Source: Hydrogenophaga palleronii NBRC 102513 (GTDB taxonomy: Bacteria; Pseudomonadota; Gammaproteobacteria; Burkholderiales; Burkholderiaceae_C). From it: DNA of 36,974 nt. The stretch spans positions 1 through 36,974 of the forward strand of contig NZ_BCTJ01000035.1 of assembly GCF_001571225.1 (NCBI RefSeq), in the 5' to 3' direction. Made by a program: the position numbers and the translations under genes. This document shows positions 25,535-34,895 of this stretch, in pieces. The notes beneath the pieces are model-generated. The model was not told where the DNA came from, searched no databases, and was given only the letters and a program-made list of their open reading frames with translations. Position 1 is the stretch's first letter; each line of letters starts with the position of its first letter.

Positions 25535-25604
25535 CAAGCTGCCAGGCAGTGGTGGGCTTCGCGAGGCTTCGGCCGCGCAGCCCCCTGCCCTCACCCCTGC
25601 GCCA

Positions 25605-26156
25605 TCACTTCACCTGCTGCTTGCCCAGCTTGCGCGCCAGGGTGCGCCGGTGCATGCCCAGGCGGCGCGCGGTTTCCGAAATGTTGAAGCCGGTCTCGGC
25701 CAGCATTTCGTGGATGCGCTCCCACTCCAGCGTCTTGATCGAGCTCGAACGGTTGGTCAGCTCCACCTCGGTCGTGCCTTGCGCACGGCCGAAGGCGGCC
25801 TCGATGTCGTCGGTGTTGGAAGGTTTGGCCAGGTAGTGGCAGGCGCCGAGCTTGATGGCTTCCACCGCGGTGGCGATGCTGGCAAAACCGGTCAGCACCA
25901 CGATCAGCATGTGGCGGTTGTGCGCGCTCAGTGCCTGCACGCAGGCCAGGCCCGAGGCATCGCCCTGCAGCTTCAGATCGACCACGGCCTTGTCGGGCGT
26001 GAAGCTGGTGAGCTGCGTGGTGAGCTGCTCCAGGCTGGCAGCCACCCGCACGTCGTAACCGCGCCGTTCAAACGAACGTGCCAGGGTGCGTGCGAAGGCG
26101 GCGTCGTCTTCCACCAGCAGCAGCCGTTGGCCCGGGCGGGGGGTCTCAGCGCTCAT
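25605..26156 (-). CDS. regA: Redox response regulator RegA (PrrA/ActR family)
   Basis: 183 residues, the usual size. Receiver domain (about 10-125) with phosphoacceptor Asp in AVVDLKLQG, the conserved Thr in VVLTGFASIATAV and Lys in YLAKPS. A short linker leads to the Fis-type helix-turn-helix at the C-terminus (WERIHEMLAETGFNISETA and RLGMHRRTLARKL), nearly invariant in this family. RegA controls respiration, CO2 fixation and, in Rhodobacter capsulatus, hydrogenase genes. AAGGAG precedes the ATG inside the end of regB (11-base overlap). It is the last gene before the hoxK control region, on the same strand. Confidence 0.93.
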   Translation of the reverse strand: MSAETPRPGQRLLLVEDDAAFARTLARSFERRGYDVRVAASLEQLTTQLTSFTPDKAVVDLKLQGDASGLACVQALSAHNRHMLIVVLTGFASIATAVEAIKLGACHYLAKPSNTDDIEAAFGRAQGTTEVELTNRSSSIKTLEWERIHEMLAETGFNISETARRLGMHRRTLARKLGKQQVK

Positions 26157-27480
26157 CGATGGCTCCTTCTTCGGTCAGGGTGATGGCAGCCAGCGGCAGG
26201 CTGATGCGGACTTCGGCGCCACCCTCGGGCGGGTTGCGCACCGCCACCGTGCCACCCAGTGTGCGCGCCACGTTGAACACCAGGAACAGGCCCAGGCCAC
26301 CACCCGGGCGGCCTTTGCTGGACTGGTAGGGCTTGCCGATGTGCGGCAGCAGGTGCGGCGCGAAGCCCGGCCCCCGGTCGCGCACCGTCAGCACCAGCGC
26401 GTCGGCTTCGCGCGTGGCGTCGAAACGCACGGCCTCGGGCGAGGCGTCCAGCGCGTTGTCCAGCACGTTGCCGATCATCTGCTTGAGCGCCGAGTCGGAC
26501 ACCATGGGCAGGTCCTGGCCGAAGCGGTTGTGGTACTCGAAGCCCTTGCTGTGGCGGTGCTGGCGCCAGTCTTCGACCACCCCGTCGAGGAAGGCGCAGA
26601 CCGTGGTTTCGCCGGACGACTCGGAACGGGTTTCGCCGGCCGACAGCAGGATGCCGCTGACGATGGATTTGCAGCGCGCCACCTGGGCCTGCATTTCGGC
26701 CACCTCGGCGGCCAGCTCGGGCTCGGAGCTGAAGTGCGGCAGGTGCTGCCAGTCGCCCAGGATCACGGCCAGGGTGGACAGCGGCGTGCCCAGTTCGTGC
26801 GCCGCGCCCGAGGCCAGCAGGCCCATGCGCACCACGTGTTCCTCTTCCGCGGTGCGCTGGCGCAAGGCGGCCAGGCGCAGGTCGCGCTCGCGCAGGTTGG
26901 CCACGATGCGGGTGATGAAGGTGACCAGCAGCGCGGCGTTGAGCGCGAAGCAGACCAAGATGCCCAGCATGTAGGGGCTGGTCAGCCCTTCGTGCAGGTC
27001 GTGCGAGAGCGGCAGCGGCTGGGCGAACACCGCCAGGCCGGCGAAACACAGCGTGCTCACACCCACCATGGTCCAGGTGGCCCAGGGCGGCAGCAGCACC
27101 GCCCCCAGGATCACCTGCAGCAGGTAGAGGAATACAAAGGGGTTGGTGGCGCCGCCGCTCAGGTAAAGCTGCGCGGTGAGCGCGCCCACGTCCACCAGCA
27201 GGGCCAGCAGGAGTTCGGCGTCGGTGACGCGCAGGCGGGTGCGCCAGCGCAGCAGGGACACCACGTTGAACAGCACCAGGCCGGCCAGCACCGCCAGCAT
27301 GTGCTGGATGGGAATGGTGATGCCCATGCCGTAGTGCACGACCTCGATGGTCGCCACCTGGCCGAACACGGCGATCCAGCGCAACTGGATCAGTTGCTGC
27401 AGGTTCTTCAGGCCGGCGGCCTGGTTCAGGTCCACGGCGGTGCGTGAGACGGCAGATGAGGCAGGGGCAGCAGCGGTCAC
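26146..27480 (-). CDS. regB: Redox sensor histidine kinase RegB (PrrB family)
   Basis: 444 residues starting at GTG 27480. Six hydrophobic segments (about 30-195) contain the quinone-binding motif GGATNPF at 109-115. The H-box SGAAHELGTPLSTLA has the phosphorylated His at about 228. The dimerisation region has VARCKSIVSGIL with Cys at about 270, matching the redox-active cysteine known in RegB. The ATPase domain shows MIGNVLDNALDASPEAV, RDRGPGF and PGGGLGLFLV. The known family is kept active when the ubiquinone pool is reduced. It lies 14 bases after the SURF1 gene and overlaps regA. Confidence 0.93.
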   Translation of the reverse strand: MTAAAPASSAVSRTAVDLNQAAGLKNLQQLIQLRWIAVFGQVATIEVVHYGMGITIPIQHMLAVLAGLVLFNVVSLLRWRTRLRVTDAELLLALLVDVGALTAQLYLSGGATNPFVFLYLLQVILGAVLLPPWATWTMVGVSTLCFAGLAVFAQPLPLSHDLHEGLTSPYMLGILVCFALNAALLVTFITRIVANLRERDLRLAALRQRTAEEEHVVRMGLLASGAAHELGTPLSTLAVILGDWQHLPHFSSEPELAAEVAEMQAQVARCKSIVSGILLSAGETRSESSGETTVCAFLDGVVEDWRQHRHSKGFEYHNRFGQDLPMVSDSALKQMIGNVLDNALDASPEAVRFDATREADALVLTVRDRGPGFAPHLLPHIGKPYQSSKGRPGGGLGLFLVFNVARTLGGTVAVRNPPEGGAEVRISLPLAAITLTEEGAIDER

Positions 27481-27494
27481 GCTGCGATTGTGGC

Positions 27495-28262
27495 TCAGGC
27501 CGGCACCGCGGCTGCGTTCACCGCGCGCCGCCGCCGGGCCGCATGGTCGCGCAGCAGGTAGATGCCGGCCGCGCCGGTCATCGCCGCCAGCCCGAACCAG
27601 GTGAGCGCGTACACCAGGTGGCTGTCGGGAAACTTCAGCACGGTGAGGCCGGCCACCGGCCAGGCCTGGCCGGCCACAGGCGCCGCCTCGGCGTCGACGA
27701 AGAACGGCGCCACTTGCGCCGCGGGCAGGCCACGCGCGGCGGCGATGGCGGCCACGTCGCGCGAGAACCAGCGGTTGGCGCCCGCGTCGTTGTGGCGCAG
27801 GAAACCGCCACCGGGTTCGGTGATGCGCAGCAGGCCGGTGACGGAGACCGGGCCCTCGGGCAGCGGCGCACCACGCGCGCCGGGCTCGCGCTGCGCGGGT
27901 GGCACGAAGCCGCGGTTGACCAGCACCACCTGGCCGTCGGCCAGGCGCAGCGGGGTCAGCACCCAGAAGCCGGCGCCCAGGGTGGTGACGGCCTGCACCA
28001 GCGCTTCATCGGCGTGCATGAACTCGCCGTCGAGCCGCAGGCGGCGGTATTCAAAAGCGGCGGGATCGGCCGACACGGCGGGCCATTCGCGGGTGGCGGG
28101 CGGCGCCACCGGCGCGGCCTGCACACGCGCCTGCACGCGGGCGATGAGCTCGTGTTTCCAGCCCATGCGCTGCACCTGCCAGGCGCCCAGGGCGAGGAAC
28201 GCAGCGGTCAGCAGCGTGGCGCCCGCCAGCAGCAGGGCGAGTCCGCGCCGCGCGGAGGTCAT
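27495..28262 (-). CDS. SURF1-family oxidase assembly protein
   Basis: 255 residues with one hydrophobic helix near each end and a soluble domain between, the SURF1 layout. Motifs: GAWQVQRMGWKHELI, VLVNRGFVPPAQR, LKFPDSHLVYALTWFGLAAMTG. In aa3-type oxidases SURF1 helps heme a insertion; in many proteobacteria a copy is encoded with the cyo operon and presumably assists the quinol oxidase. It overlaps the cyoD stop as ATGA. Confidence 0.92.
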   Translation of the reverse strand: MTSARRGLALLLAGATLLTAAFLALGAWQVQRMGWKHELIARVQARVQAAPVAPPATREWPAVSADPAAFEYRRLRLDGEFMHADEALVQAVTTLGAGFWVLTPLRLADGQVVLVNRGFVPPAQREPGARGAPLPEGPVSVTGLLRITEPGGGFLRHNDAGANRWFSRDVAAIAAARGLPAAQVAPFFVDAEAAPVAGQAWPVAGLTVLKFPDSHLVYALTWFGLAAMTGAAGIYLLRDHAARRRRAVNAAAVPA

Positions 28263-28672
28263 GACAAGCGCAGCCCTTGCAGCCCGTGCAGCAGCTGGCC
28301 GTGCATCTCGTGCGACGGCATCATGTTGCTGTTCATGTGGAACATGACCCAGAGCGTGCCGGCGATGGCGATGGCCACGAAGACGACGGTGAAGATGGTG
28401 GACAGCAGGGTCCAGCCGCCTTCGACCTTGCCGTTCATGTGCAGGAAGTACACCATGTGCACCAGGATCTGCAGCACGGCCAGGCCGCCCAACACCAACA
28501 CGGCGGTGGTGCGGTTGGTGATGACGTTGTTCATGACGAGCCAGAAGGGAATCGCGGTCAGCACGACCGAGAGCACGAAGCCGATCATGTAGCCCGAGAA
28601 GGTGCTGTGCGGGCCGTCGTCGTGGTCGTCGTGGCCGTGGTCGCCTTGGTGGTGGACATCGTGTGCGCTCAT
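28259..28672 (-). CDS. cyoD: Cytochrome bo3 ubiquinol oxidase subunit IV, CyoD
   Basis: 137 residues with three hydrophobic helices (STFSGYMIGFVLSVVLTAIPF, AVLVLGGLAVLQILVHMVYFLHM shown in part, and TIFTVVFVAIAIAGTLWVMFHM). It is a small membrane subunit that stabilises the oxidase. The N-terminus is unusually rich in His and Asp (DVHHQGDHGHDDHDDG). Its start overlaps the cyoC stop by one base (TGATG). Confidence 0.93.
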   Translation of the reverse strand: MSAHDVHHQGDHGHDDHDDGPHSTFSGYMIGFVLSVVLTAIPFWLVMNNVITNRTTAVLVLGGLAVLQILVHMVYFLHMNGKVEGGWTLLSTIFTVVFVAIAIAGTLWVMFHMNSNMMPSHEMHGQLLHGLQGLRLS

Positions 28673-29301
28673 CACAGCACTCCCATCAGGTAGACAAAGG
28701 TGAAGACGCCGATCCAGACCACGTCCAGAAAGTGCCAGAACATCGACAGGCACATCAGGCGGCGCTTGTTCGCGCGCGTCAGGCCGTGCTGGCTGATCTG
28801 GATCATCAGCACCACCAGCCAGATGGTGCCGAAGGTGACGTGCAGGCCGTGCGTGCCGACCAGCGTGAAGAAGGCCGACATGGCGGCGCTGCTCTGCGGC
28901 GTGGCACCGGCGTGGATCAGATGCTGGAACTCGTACAGCTCCAGGCCCAGGAACGCCAGGCCGAAGAGGCCGGTGACGGCCAGCCAGGCCAGCGTGCCGC
29001 CCTTCTTGCCTTGCTGCTTCTGCAGCATGGCAAAACCGAAGGTGATGGACGACAGCAGCAGGAAGGCGGTGTTGATCGCCACCAGCTTCAAGTCGAACAG
29101 CTCGGCGCCACCGGGGCCGCCGGCGTAGCTGCGGCCCAGCACGCCGTAGGTGGCGAACAGCGCCGCGAAGATGAGGCAGTCGCTCATCAGGTACAGCCAG
29201 AAGCCCAGCGCGGTGCCGTTCTCCGGGTGCGGTTCGTGGGCGAGGTGGTAGGCGCGCGCGGCGCCTGCCGTCACGGCTTGGGGGTGGGCAAGTTCAGACA
29301 T
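28672..29301 (-). CDS. cyoC: Cytochrome bo3 ubiquinol oxidase subunit III, CyoC
   Basis: 209 residues with five hydrophobic segments. Motifs of the heme-copper oxidase subunit III family: [69 protein letters not shown] and [20 protein letters not shown] (each quoted in part). It holds no redox centre. The start overlaps the cyoB stop by 8 bases. Confidence 0.95.
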   Translation of the reverse strand: MSELAHPQAVTAGAARAYHLAHEPHPENGTALGFWLYLMSDCLIFAALFATYGVLGRSYAGGPGGAELFDLKLVAINTAFLLLSSITFGFAMLQKQQGKKGGTLAWLAVTGLFGLAFLGLELYEFQHLIHAGATPQSSAAMSAFFTLVGTHGLHVTFGTIWLVVLMIQISQHGLTRANKRRLMCLSMFWHFLDVVWIGVFTFVYLMGVL

Positions 29302-31297
29302 GGGCCAGTTGCTGGGTGCGCGCGTTTTCGGTGGTGGTCACTTCGGCCGCCGGGATGTAGAAGTCGCGTTTGTAGTTGAAGGTGTGGACGATGGACGCGA
29401 GCACGATGGCCGCGAACGAGCCGATGGCCAGCGGCCACATGTGCCAGATCAGCGCAAAGCCCCAGATCAGCGACAGCGTCGAGAGCACCACACCGGCCGC
29501 CGTGTTCGACGGCATGTGGATGGCCTGGAAGCCCGTCAGCGGACGCTGGTAACCAAAGCGCTTCATGTCCCACCAGGCGTCGATGTCGTGCACCACGGGG
29601 GTGAAGGCGAAGTTGTAGGCCGGCGGTGGCGACGAGGTGGCCCACTCCAGCGTGCGGCCGCCCCAGGGGTCGCCGGTGACGTCGCGCAGCTGGTCGCGCT
29701 TGCGGTAGCTCACGTAGAGGCAGATCAGGAAGCTGGCGATGCCGATGGCGACCAGCACGGCGCCGAACAGCGCGATCTGGAACCAGATCTGCAGCGAGGG
29801 GTCTTCGAAGTGGCTGACGCGGCGCGTCGCGCCCATCAGGCCCAGCACGTACAGCGGCGTGAAGGCGAACCAGTAGCCGGCGAGCCAGAACCAGAAGGAC
29901 ATCTTGCCCCAGAAGTCGTCGAGCTTGTAGCCGAAGGCCTTGGGGTACCAGTAGGTCATGCCGGCGAACAGGCCGAACACCACGCCGCCGATGATCACAT
30001 TGTGGAAGTGGGCGATCAGGAACAGGCTGTTGTGCAGCACGAAGTCGGCCGGGGGCACGGCCAGCAGCACGCCGGTCATGCCGCCGATGGTGAAGGTGAC
30101 CATGAAGCCGATGGTCCACAGCATCGGCACTTCGAACTTGATGCGGCCGCGGTACATGGTGAACAGCCAGTTGAAGATCTTCGCCCCGGTCGGGATCGAG
30201 ATGATCATGGTCGTGATGCCGAAGAAGCTGTTGACGCTGGCGCCCGACCCCATGGTGAAGAAGTGGTGCAGCCACACCAGGTACGACAGGATGGTGATGC
30301 AGACCGAGGCGTAGACCATGGAGGTGTAGCCGAACAGGCGCTTGCCGCTGAAGGTGGCCACCACTTCCGAGAAGATGCCGAAGGCCGGCAGGATCAGGAT
30401 GTAGACCTCGGGGTGGCCCCAGATCCAGATCAGGTTCACGTACAACATGGGGTTGCCGCCCAGGTCGTTGGTGAAGAAGTTGGTGCCGACGTAACGGTCC
30501 AGCGACATCAGCACCAGGGCGGCGGTGAGCACCGGGAACGAGGCCACGATCAGCGCGTTGGTGCACAGCGAGGTCCACACGAACACCGGCATCTTCATCA
30601 GGTTCATGCCGGGTGCGCGCATCTTGACGATAGTGACCAGCAGGTTGATGCCCGAGAGCGTGGTGCCGACCCCCGCGATCTGCAAGGACCATATGTAGTA
30701 GTCCAGCCCGACCCCCGCGTTCTGGTTGCCGAGGTTGGACAGCGCCAGCCAGCCCGAGGTGGAGAACTCGCCCAGGAACAGCGACACCATCACCAGCACG
30801 GCGCCGGCGGTGGTCATCCAGAAGCTGAAGTTGTTCAGGAACGGAAACGCCACGTCGCGCGCGCCGATCTGCAGCGGCACGAGGTAGTTCATCAGCCCCG
30901 TGACCATCGGCATGGCCACGAAGAAGATCATGATCACGCCGTGCGCGGTGAAGATCTGGTCGTAGTGGTGCGGCGGCAGGTAACCCAGGTTCTCGCCGAA
31001 GGCCATGGCCTGGTGCAGGCGCATCATGATGGCGTCGGAGAAACCGCGCAGCAGCATCACGACACCCAGCACCATGTACATGATGCCGATGCGCTTGTGG
31101 TCGATGCTGCAGAACCAGTCGCGCCACAACGTGCCCCAGAGGCGGTAACGCGTCAGCACGGCCAGCATCCCGACGCCGCCGAGCACGACGGCGATGAAGG
31201 TCCAGAGCAGGATGGGTTCGTGCGCCATGGGCACGGAATCCCAGGTCAACCGCCCCAGAAGCCAGTGGGGCGCGGCGGAAGTTTCGGACACGGACAT
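29294..31297 (-). CDS. cyoB: Cytochrome bo3 ubiquinol oxidase subunit I, CyoB
   Basis: 667 residues, close to the E. coli length. It holds heme b, heme o3 and CuB, oxidises ubiquinol and reduces O2 with proton pumping. Signatures: [10 protein letters not shown] and [11 protein letters not shown] (quinol site and low-spin heme His), [16 protein letters not shown] with the D-channel Asp, [13 protein letters not shown] (CuB His, cross-linked Tyr), [18 protein letters not shown] with the K-channel Lys, and HFHNVIIGG near the C-terminal heme ligands. One base separates it from cyoA. Confidence 0.97.
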   Translation of the reverse strand: MSVSETSAAPHWLLGRLTWDSVPMAHEPILLWTFIAVVLGGVGMLAVLTRYRLWGTLWRDWFCSIDHKRIGIMYMVLGVVMLLRGFSDAIMMRLHQAMAFGENLGYLPPHHYDQIFTAHGVIMIFFVAMPMVTGLMNYLVPLQIGARDVAFPFLNNFSFWMTTAGAVLVMVSLFLGEFSTSGWLALSNLGNQNAGVGLDYYIWSLQIAGVGTTLSGINLLVTIVKMRAPGMNLMKMPVFVWTSLCTNALIVASFPVLTAALVLMSLDRYVGTNFFTNDLGGNPMLYVNLIWIWGHPEVYILILPAFGIFSEVVATFSGKRLFGYTSMVYASVCITILSYLVWLHHFFTMGSGASVNSFFGITTMIISIPTGAKIFNWLFTMYRGRIKFEVPMLWTIGFMVTFTIGGMTGVLLAVPPADFVLHNSLFLIAHFHNVIIGGVVFGLFAGMTYWYPKAFGYKLDDFWGKMSFWFWLAGYWFAFTPLYVLGLMGATRRVSHFEDPSLQIWFQIALFGAVLVAIGIASFLICLYVSYRKRDQLRDVTGDPWGGRTLEWATSSPPPAYNFAFTPVVHDIDAWWDMKRFGYQRPLTGFQAIHMPSNTAAGVVLSTLSLIWGFALIWHMWPLAIGSFAAIVLASIVHTFNYKRDFYIPAAEVTTTENARTQQLAHV

Positions 31298-31298
31298 A

Positions 31299-32309
31299 TC
31301 AGTTGCTCAGGAGATCGAAAGACTCGGATGCGGTGCACACGCTCTGGTTGAGGGCGGCGGTGAGGGCCACGTTGGCGACGTGCGCGCGGTTGCGCCGGGC
31401 GTCCTTGGCCATCACCTCGTGCATGCAGGCCTGGCCATCTGCCACGCACAGGTTGAGCACACGCTGGTACAGGCTGTCGTCGACCGAGGCGAACAGTGCC
31501 ACCGGTTCGCGCTCGCTCGGCTTGGCCAGCTCAAGGTAGGCCTCGCGCGACAGCACCTTGCCGCCGGCCCGGGCCTTTTCCACCCACTGCTCGAAGCCTT
31601 CTTCGCTCAGGCCATGGAACTTGAAGGTCATGCCCGAGAAACCCGAGCCGCTGTAGTGCGACGACATGCCATGGAACACGCCGGGCTTGTTGATGACGGC
31701 GTTCAGCTCGGTCTGCATGCCGGGCATGGTGTAGATCATGCCGGCCAGGTCAGGCACGTAGAACGCGTTCATGGTGGAGCTGGAGGTGAGCTTGAAGTGG
31801 ATCGGACGGTCCACCGGCGCGGCCAACTCGTTCACCGACGCGATGCCCTGCTCGGGCAGCACGAACAGCCACTTCCAGTCCAGCGACACCACCTCCACCA
31901 CCAGCGGCTTGACGTTCGTCGGCAGGGGCTTGGCCGAGGAAATGCGGTCCAGCGGGCGGTACGGGTCCAGCTTGTGCGTGGTGATCCAGGTCAGCGCGCC
32001 CAGGGCGATGATGATCATCAGCGGCACGGCCCAGATCACCAGCTCCAGCTTGGTCGAGTGGTCCCAGTCGGGTGCGTAGTCGGTCTCGGCGTGCCGGCTG
32101 TTCTGCCGGTAGCGCCAGGCAAACAGCAGCGTGAGGAAGATCACCGGCACGATGATCAGCAACATCAGGACCGTGGCGATCACGATCAGCTGGCCCTGCT
32201 GGGCCGCGATGTCGCCGGCGGGGTTGAGCACGACCAATTGGCTGCAACCGGCCAGAAAACTGGCCAGGATCAGCAGAATCGATCCACGAAACAGGGTCGG
32301 TAGGCGCAT
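31299..32309 (-). CDS. cyoA: Cytochrome bo3 ubiquinol oxidase subunit II, CyoA
   Basis: 336 residues. Lipoprotein signal (LASFLAGC, lipidated Cys about 22), then two membrane helices and a periplasmic cupredoxin domain. The CuA-binding residues of cytochrome c oxidases are missing and replaced by the quinol-oxidase pattern ([30 protein letters not shown]), which separates it from a cytochrome c oxidase. [19 protein letters not shown] is also typical. It is the first gene of the cyo-SURF1-regBA set; no strong ribosome site is seen before the ATG. Confidence 0.96.
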   Translation of the reverse strand: MRLPTLFRGSILLILASFLAGCSQLVVLNPAGDIAAQQGQLIVIATVLMLLIIVPVIFLTLLFAWRYRQNSRHAETDYAPDWDHSTKLELVIWAVPLMIIIALGALTWITTHKLDPYRPLDRISSAKPLPTNVKPLVVEVVSLDWKWLFVLPEQGIASVNELAAPVDRPIHFKLTSSSTMNAFYVPDLAGMIYTMPGMQTELNAVINKPGVFHGMSSHYSGSGFSGMTFKFHGLSEEGFEQWVEKARAGGKVLSREAYLELAKPSEREPVALFASVDDSLYQRVLNLCVADGQACMHEVMAKDARRNRAHVANVALTAALNQSVCTASESFDLLSN

Positions 32310-32509
32310 GCGAAGAGAGAAAGATGCGGTCGAACACCCGCACCCGGGTAATCCCCAGTTGCGGCAACCTGATCAATGTAGCCCGCAGGTCGCCGGAGCG
32401 CGATTGGACGTTTTGTCCCACACCCCTGCGTCACCCTTCTGTCACGGGAGCAGGCCGTATATAGTGACCAACGCCCCCCTCCGGCCACTTCTCCCACGGA
32501 GCTTTCCCG
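32310..32509. promoter_or_regulatory. Divergent promoter region between cyoA and the MHS transporter
   Basis: 200 bases with no gene. On the plus side TATAGT (32460-32465) preceded by a weak TTCTGT 17 bases upstream could be a promoter for the transporter. A direct repeat GTCAC-N6-GTCAC lies at about 32430-32445. The cyoA side has a lone half-site ATCAA near 32373 but no complete FNR box. The elements are weak and unproven. Confidence 0.35.
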
Positions 32510-33835
32510 ATGTCCAGCACCAGCCACGCCACCCCTCCCACGTTCAACCCGCGTGGCGCACAAAGCGCCGCGCAAGACCACAGCGTTGCGCCGGGCGACA
32601 TTGCCGTGGGCGTGGTCATCGGCCGCACCTCCGAGTACTTCGACTTCTTCGTCTACGGCATCGCCTCGGTGCTGGTGTTCCCGGCCGTCTTCTTCCCCGA
32701 CCTGCCGCGGCTGGACGGCACGCTCTGGGCCTTCGCCATCTTTGCGCTGGCCTTCATCGCGCGGCCCTTCGGCACCGTGATCTCCATGGCGGTGCAGCGG
32801 CGCTGGGGCCGGGCGACCAAACTCACCATCGCCCTCTTCCTGCTCGGCAGCTGCACGGCCGGCATCGCCTTCCTGCCGGGTTACGCCTCGCTCGGCACCG
32901 CCGCCATCGTGCTGCTGTCCATCCTGCGCTTCGGCCAGGGCCTGGCCCTGGGCGGCTCGTGGGACGGCCTGCCCTCGCTGCTGGCCATGAACGCGCCCCC
33001 GCAACGCCGCGGCTGGTACGCCATGCTCGGGCAGCTGGGTGCCCCGCTGGGCTTTGTGCTGGCCTCGGGCCTGTTCGCCTACCTCTACGCCAGCCTGTCG
33101 CCGGAAGACTTCCTGAGCTGGGGCTGGCGCTATCCCTTCTTCTGCGCCTTCGCCATCAACGTGGTGGCCCTGTTCGCGCGGCTGCGGCTGGTGGTGACGC
33201 ACGAATACGAACAGCTGCTGGACGAGCGTGAACTCGAACCCGTGCCGGCCACCGAGCTGCTGAGCACGCAGGGCTACAACGTCTTCATCGGTGCCTTCGC
33301 GGCGCTGGCCAGCTACGCGCTGTTCCACCTGGTCACGGTGTTCCCGCTGTCGTGGATCCACCTGTTTGCGGAACAGACCATCACCGAATTCCTGCTGATC
33401 CAGATCGTGGGCGGTTTCCTCTGCGCCGGTGGCATCGTGGCCTCGGGCTGGATCGCCGACCGCCACGGCCGCCGCCGCACCCTGGGCACGCTGGCCGTGC
33501 TGATCGCGGTGTTCAGCGGCTTCACGCCCACCCTGCTCAACGGCGGCACGCTGGGCCAGGACGTGTTCATCCTGGTCGGCTTCATCCTGCTGGGCCTGTC
33601 CTATGGCCAGGCATCGGGCACCGTGACGGCCAACTTCGCAACACGCTACCGCTACACCGGCGCGGCCCTCACCGCCGACATCGCCTGGCTGGTGGGTGCA
33701 GCCTTCGCCCCGCTGGTGGCCCTGGGCCTGTCGGCCCACTTCGGCCTGGCCTACGTCAGCCTCTACCTGCTCTCGGGTGCGGCCTGCACGCTGGCGGCGC
33801 TGTACCTGAACCGGGCGCTGGAAACGCGCAGTTGA
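32510..33835 (+). CDS. MFS transporter, metabolite:H+ symporter (MHS) type
   Basis: 441 residues with about twelve hydrophobic segments. The opening TSEYFDFFVYGIASVLVFP and the repeat of the MFS signature (DRHGRRRTLG at the centre) place it near the MHS group (ProP/KgtP/ShiA relatives). The substrate cannot be told from the sequence. An ACGGAGC site precedes the ATG. It reads away from cyoA and ends 52 bases from the convergent epimerase-like gene. No link to hydrogen metabolism is visible. Confidence 0.88.
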   Translation: MSSTSHATPPTFNPRGAQSAAQDHSVAPGDIAVGVVIGRTSEYFDFFVYGIASVLVFPAVFFPDLPRLDGTLWAFAIFALAFIARPFGTVISMAVQRRWGRATKLTIALFLLGSCTAGIAFLPGYASLGTAAIVLLSILRFGQGLALGGSWDGLPSLLAMNAPPQRRGWYAMLGQLGAPLGFVLASGLFAYLYASLSPEDFLSWGWRYPFFCAFAINVVALFARLRLVVTHEYEQLLDERELEPVPATELLSTQGYNVFIGAFAALASYALFHLVTVFPLSWIHLFAEQTITEFLLIQIVGGFLCAGGIVASGWIADRHGRRRTLGTLAVLIAVFSGFTPTLLNGGTLGQDVFILVGFILLGLSYGQASGTVTANFATRYRYTGAALTADIAWLVGAAFAPLVALGLSAHFGLAYVSLYLLSGAACTLAALYLNRALETRS

Positions 33836-33841
33836 TCAGCC

Positions 33842-33857
33842 GGCCTGGCGGCAGGCC
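33842..33857. terminator. Hairpin between convergent genes
   Basis: GGCCTG-GCGG-CAGGCC, a perfect 6-bp stem with a 4-base loop 7 bases after the transporter stop. There is no T-tract, so it is a candidate only. Confidence 0.35.
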
Positions 33858-33887
33858 CGGGCCCACCACCCAAGCCACCGACGCCAC

Positions 33888-34814
33888 TCAGGCCGGGCCG
33901 CGCAGCCCCTGCGCCACCGTGGGGTAACGCAGCCGCAGGCCCAGCTCGTTCTTCAGGCGCTGGTTGTCCAGGCGGCGCGATTCGCTCATGAAGCTCAGCA
34001 GCACCAGCGGCAGCTGGTCGCCTGCAGCGTCGCGCGCGATGCGCGGTGGCCGTGGCAGGCCGTAGAGGTCGGCCGCGAGGTCGAAGTAGTCGCCCATCTT
34101 CAGCTGCGTGTCGTCCACCACGTTGATGTTGCGCTGCGCCCGGCCGCGCCAGAGCGCCAGCACGCAGGCGCGCGCCAGGTCGTCGGCGTGGATGTGGTTG
34201 GTGTAGACATCGTCCTCGGCGCGCAGCACCGGCGTGCCGCGCTGCAGGCGCTCGCGCGGCGTGCCGTTGGCGCGGTCGGGGGCGTAGATGCCGGGGATGC
34301 GCAGCACCGTGGTGCGCACGCCGCTGGCGCGGCCCAGCCAGTGCACCGCGGCCTCGGCATCCACCCGGCGCCAGGCGCGTGGCGTCTTCGGGCTGGCGGG
34401 CGTGGCCTCGCTCACCCAGCGTCCCTCGCAGTCGCCATACACGCCGGTGGTGGAGCCATAAACCATCGCCGCGGGCGGCACACGCTGCACCAGCGCGCGT
34501 GTGAGCGCGCGGGTGCGTGGGTCCAGGCGCCAGTCTTCCAGCTCGGTCGAGGGCGGCGGCGCCAGGTGCAGCACACGCGTTGCAAGGCCGGCGAGGCGGC
34601 GCAGGCTGCGTGCATCGTCCAGGTTGCCCGGCAGCGGTGTGATGCCCTGCGCACGCAGCGCCGGCGCGCGTTCGGCGCTGGAGGTGAGGGCCAGCAGGCG
34701 CACGCGCCGGCCACCGCCCAGGGCCTGCGCGGCGCGCTGGCCGACATCCCCACAACCCACGATGAGAACCCGTTCACGCCGGAAGCGTGCGGGCAAGGCG
34801 CCGAGAAGGCTCAT
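33888..34814 (-). CDS. NAD-dependent epimerase/reductase-like protein (extended SDR)
   Basis: 308 residues. N-terminal dinucleotide-binding loop VLIVGCGDVGQRAAQAL, a mid-protein VYGSTTGVYGDCEGRWVSEATP (the SDR Ser/Tyr region; the YxxxK pair is not conserved in the usual way), and a substrate-side NHIHADDLARACVLAL. This resembles the YeeZ-like group of atypical SDR proteins, whose substrates are unknown. The ATG at 34814 is 81 bases from the divergently read reductase gene; the longer open frame upstream is antisense to that gene and rejected. Confidence 0.8.
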   Translation of the reverse strand: MSLLGALPARFRRERVLIVGCGDVGQRAAQALGGGRRVRLLALTSSAERAPALRAQGITPLPGNLDDARSLRRLAGLATRVLHLAPPPSTELEDWRLDPRTRALTRALVQRVPPAAMVYGSTTGVYGDCEGRWVSEATPASPKTPRAWRRVDAEAAVHWLGRASGVRTTVLRIPGIYAPDRANGTPRERLQRGTPVLRAEDDVYTNHIHADDLARACVLALWRGRAQRNINVVDDTQLKMGDYFDLAADLYGLPRPPRIARDAAGDQLPLVLLSFMSESRRLDNQRLKNELGLRLRYPTVAQGLRGPA

Positions 34815-34836
34815 GCGAAATCCGGATTTGAGACAA

Positions 34837-34870
34837 TGACGGGTTGCCACGCGGGGGAGATCCCCCGTCA
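34837..34870. other. Nested inverted repeats in the leader of the flavin reductase gene
   Basis: TGACGGG (34837-34843) pairs with CCCGTCA (34864-34870), and inside it GGGGG-AGAT-CCCCC can form. The outer stem starts 59 bases before the reductase ATG and could be an mRNA leader structure or an operator for the divergent pair. Confidence 0.4.
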
Positions 34871-34895
34871 GCCTACCCTTACAAGACGTGCCAGT

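Larger units (their letters stand above)
25272..25604 (-). promoter_or_regulatory. hoxK control region between regA and hoxK
   Basis: A gene-free stretch of 333 bases upstream of hoxK and downstream of the regA stop. In order from hoxK upstream it holds a 5' leader of about 90 bases, a sigma-54 -12/-24 element (25375-25389), an IHF-like AT-rich site (25428-25440), GC-rich palindromes (25456-25504) and a perfect 9-bp inverted repeat (25506-25534). No coding frame here looks gene-like. Confidence 0.75.

Noticed and set aside
29300..31351. A plus-strand open frame of 683 codons
   Set aside because: Antisense to cyoB; composition rich in His, Gln and Glu without motifs.
31299..32309. CyoA as a cytochrome c oxidase subunit II
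   Set aside because: The CuA ligands are missing and the quinol-oxidase pattern is present.
32365..32385. An FNR/ANR box upstream of cyoA
   Set aside because: Only one half-site (ATCAA) matches; the other half is absent at the right spacing.
34188..34895. An N-terminal extension of the flavin reductase by 236 codons
   Set aside because: The extension is antisense to the epimerase-like gene, and the ferredoxin domain begins naturally at the ATG at 34896.
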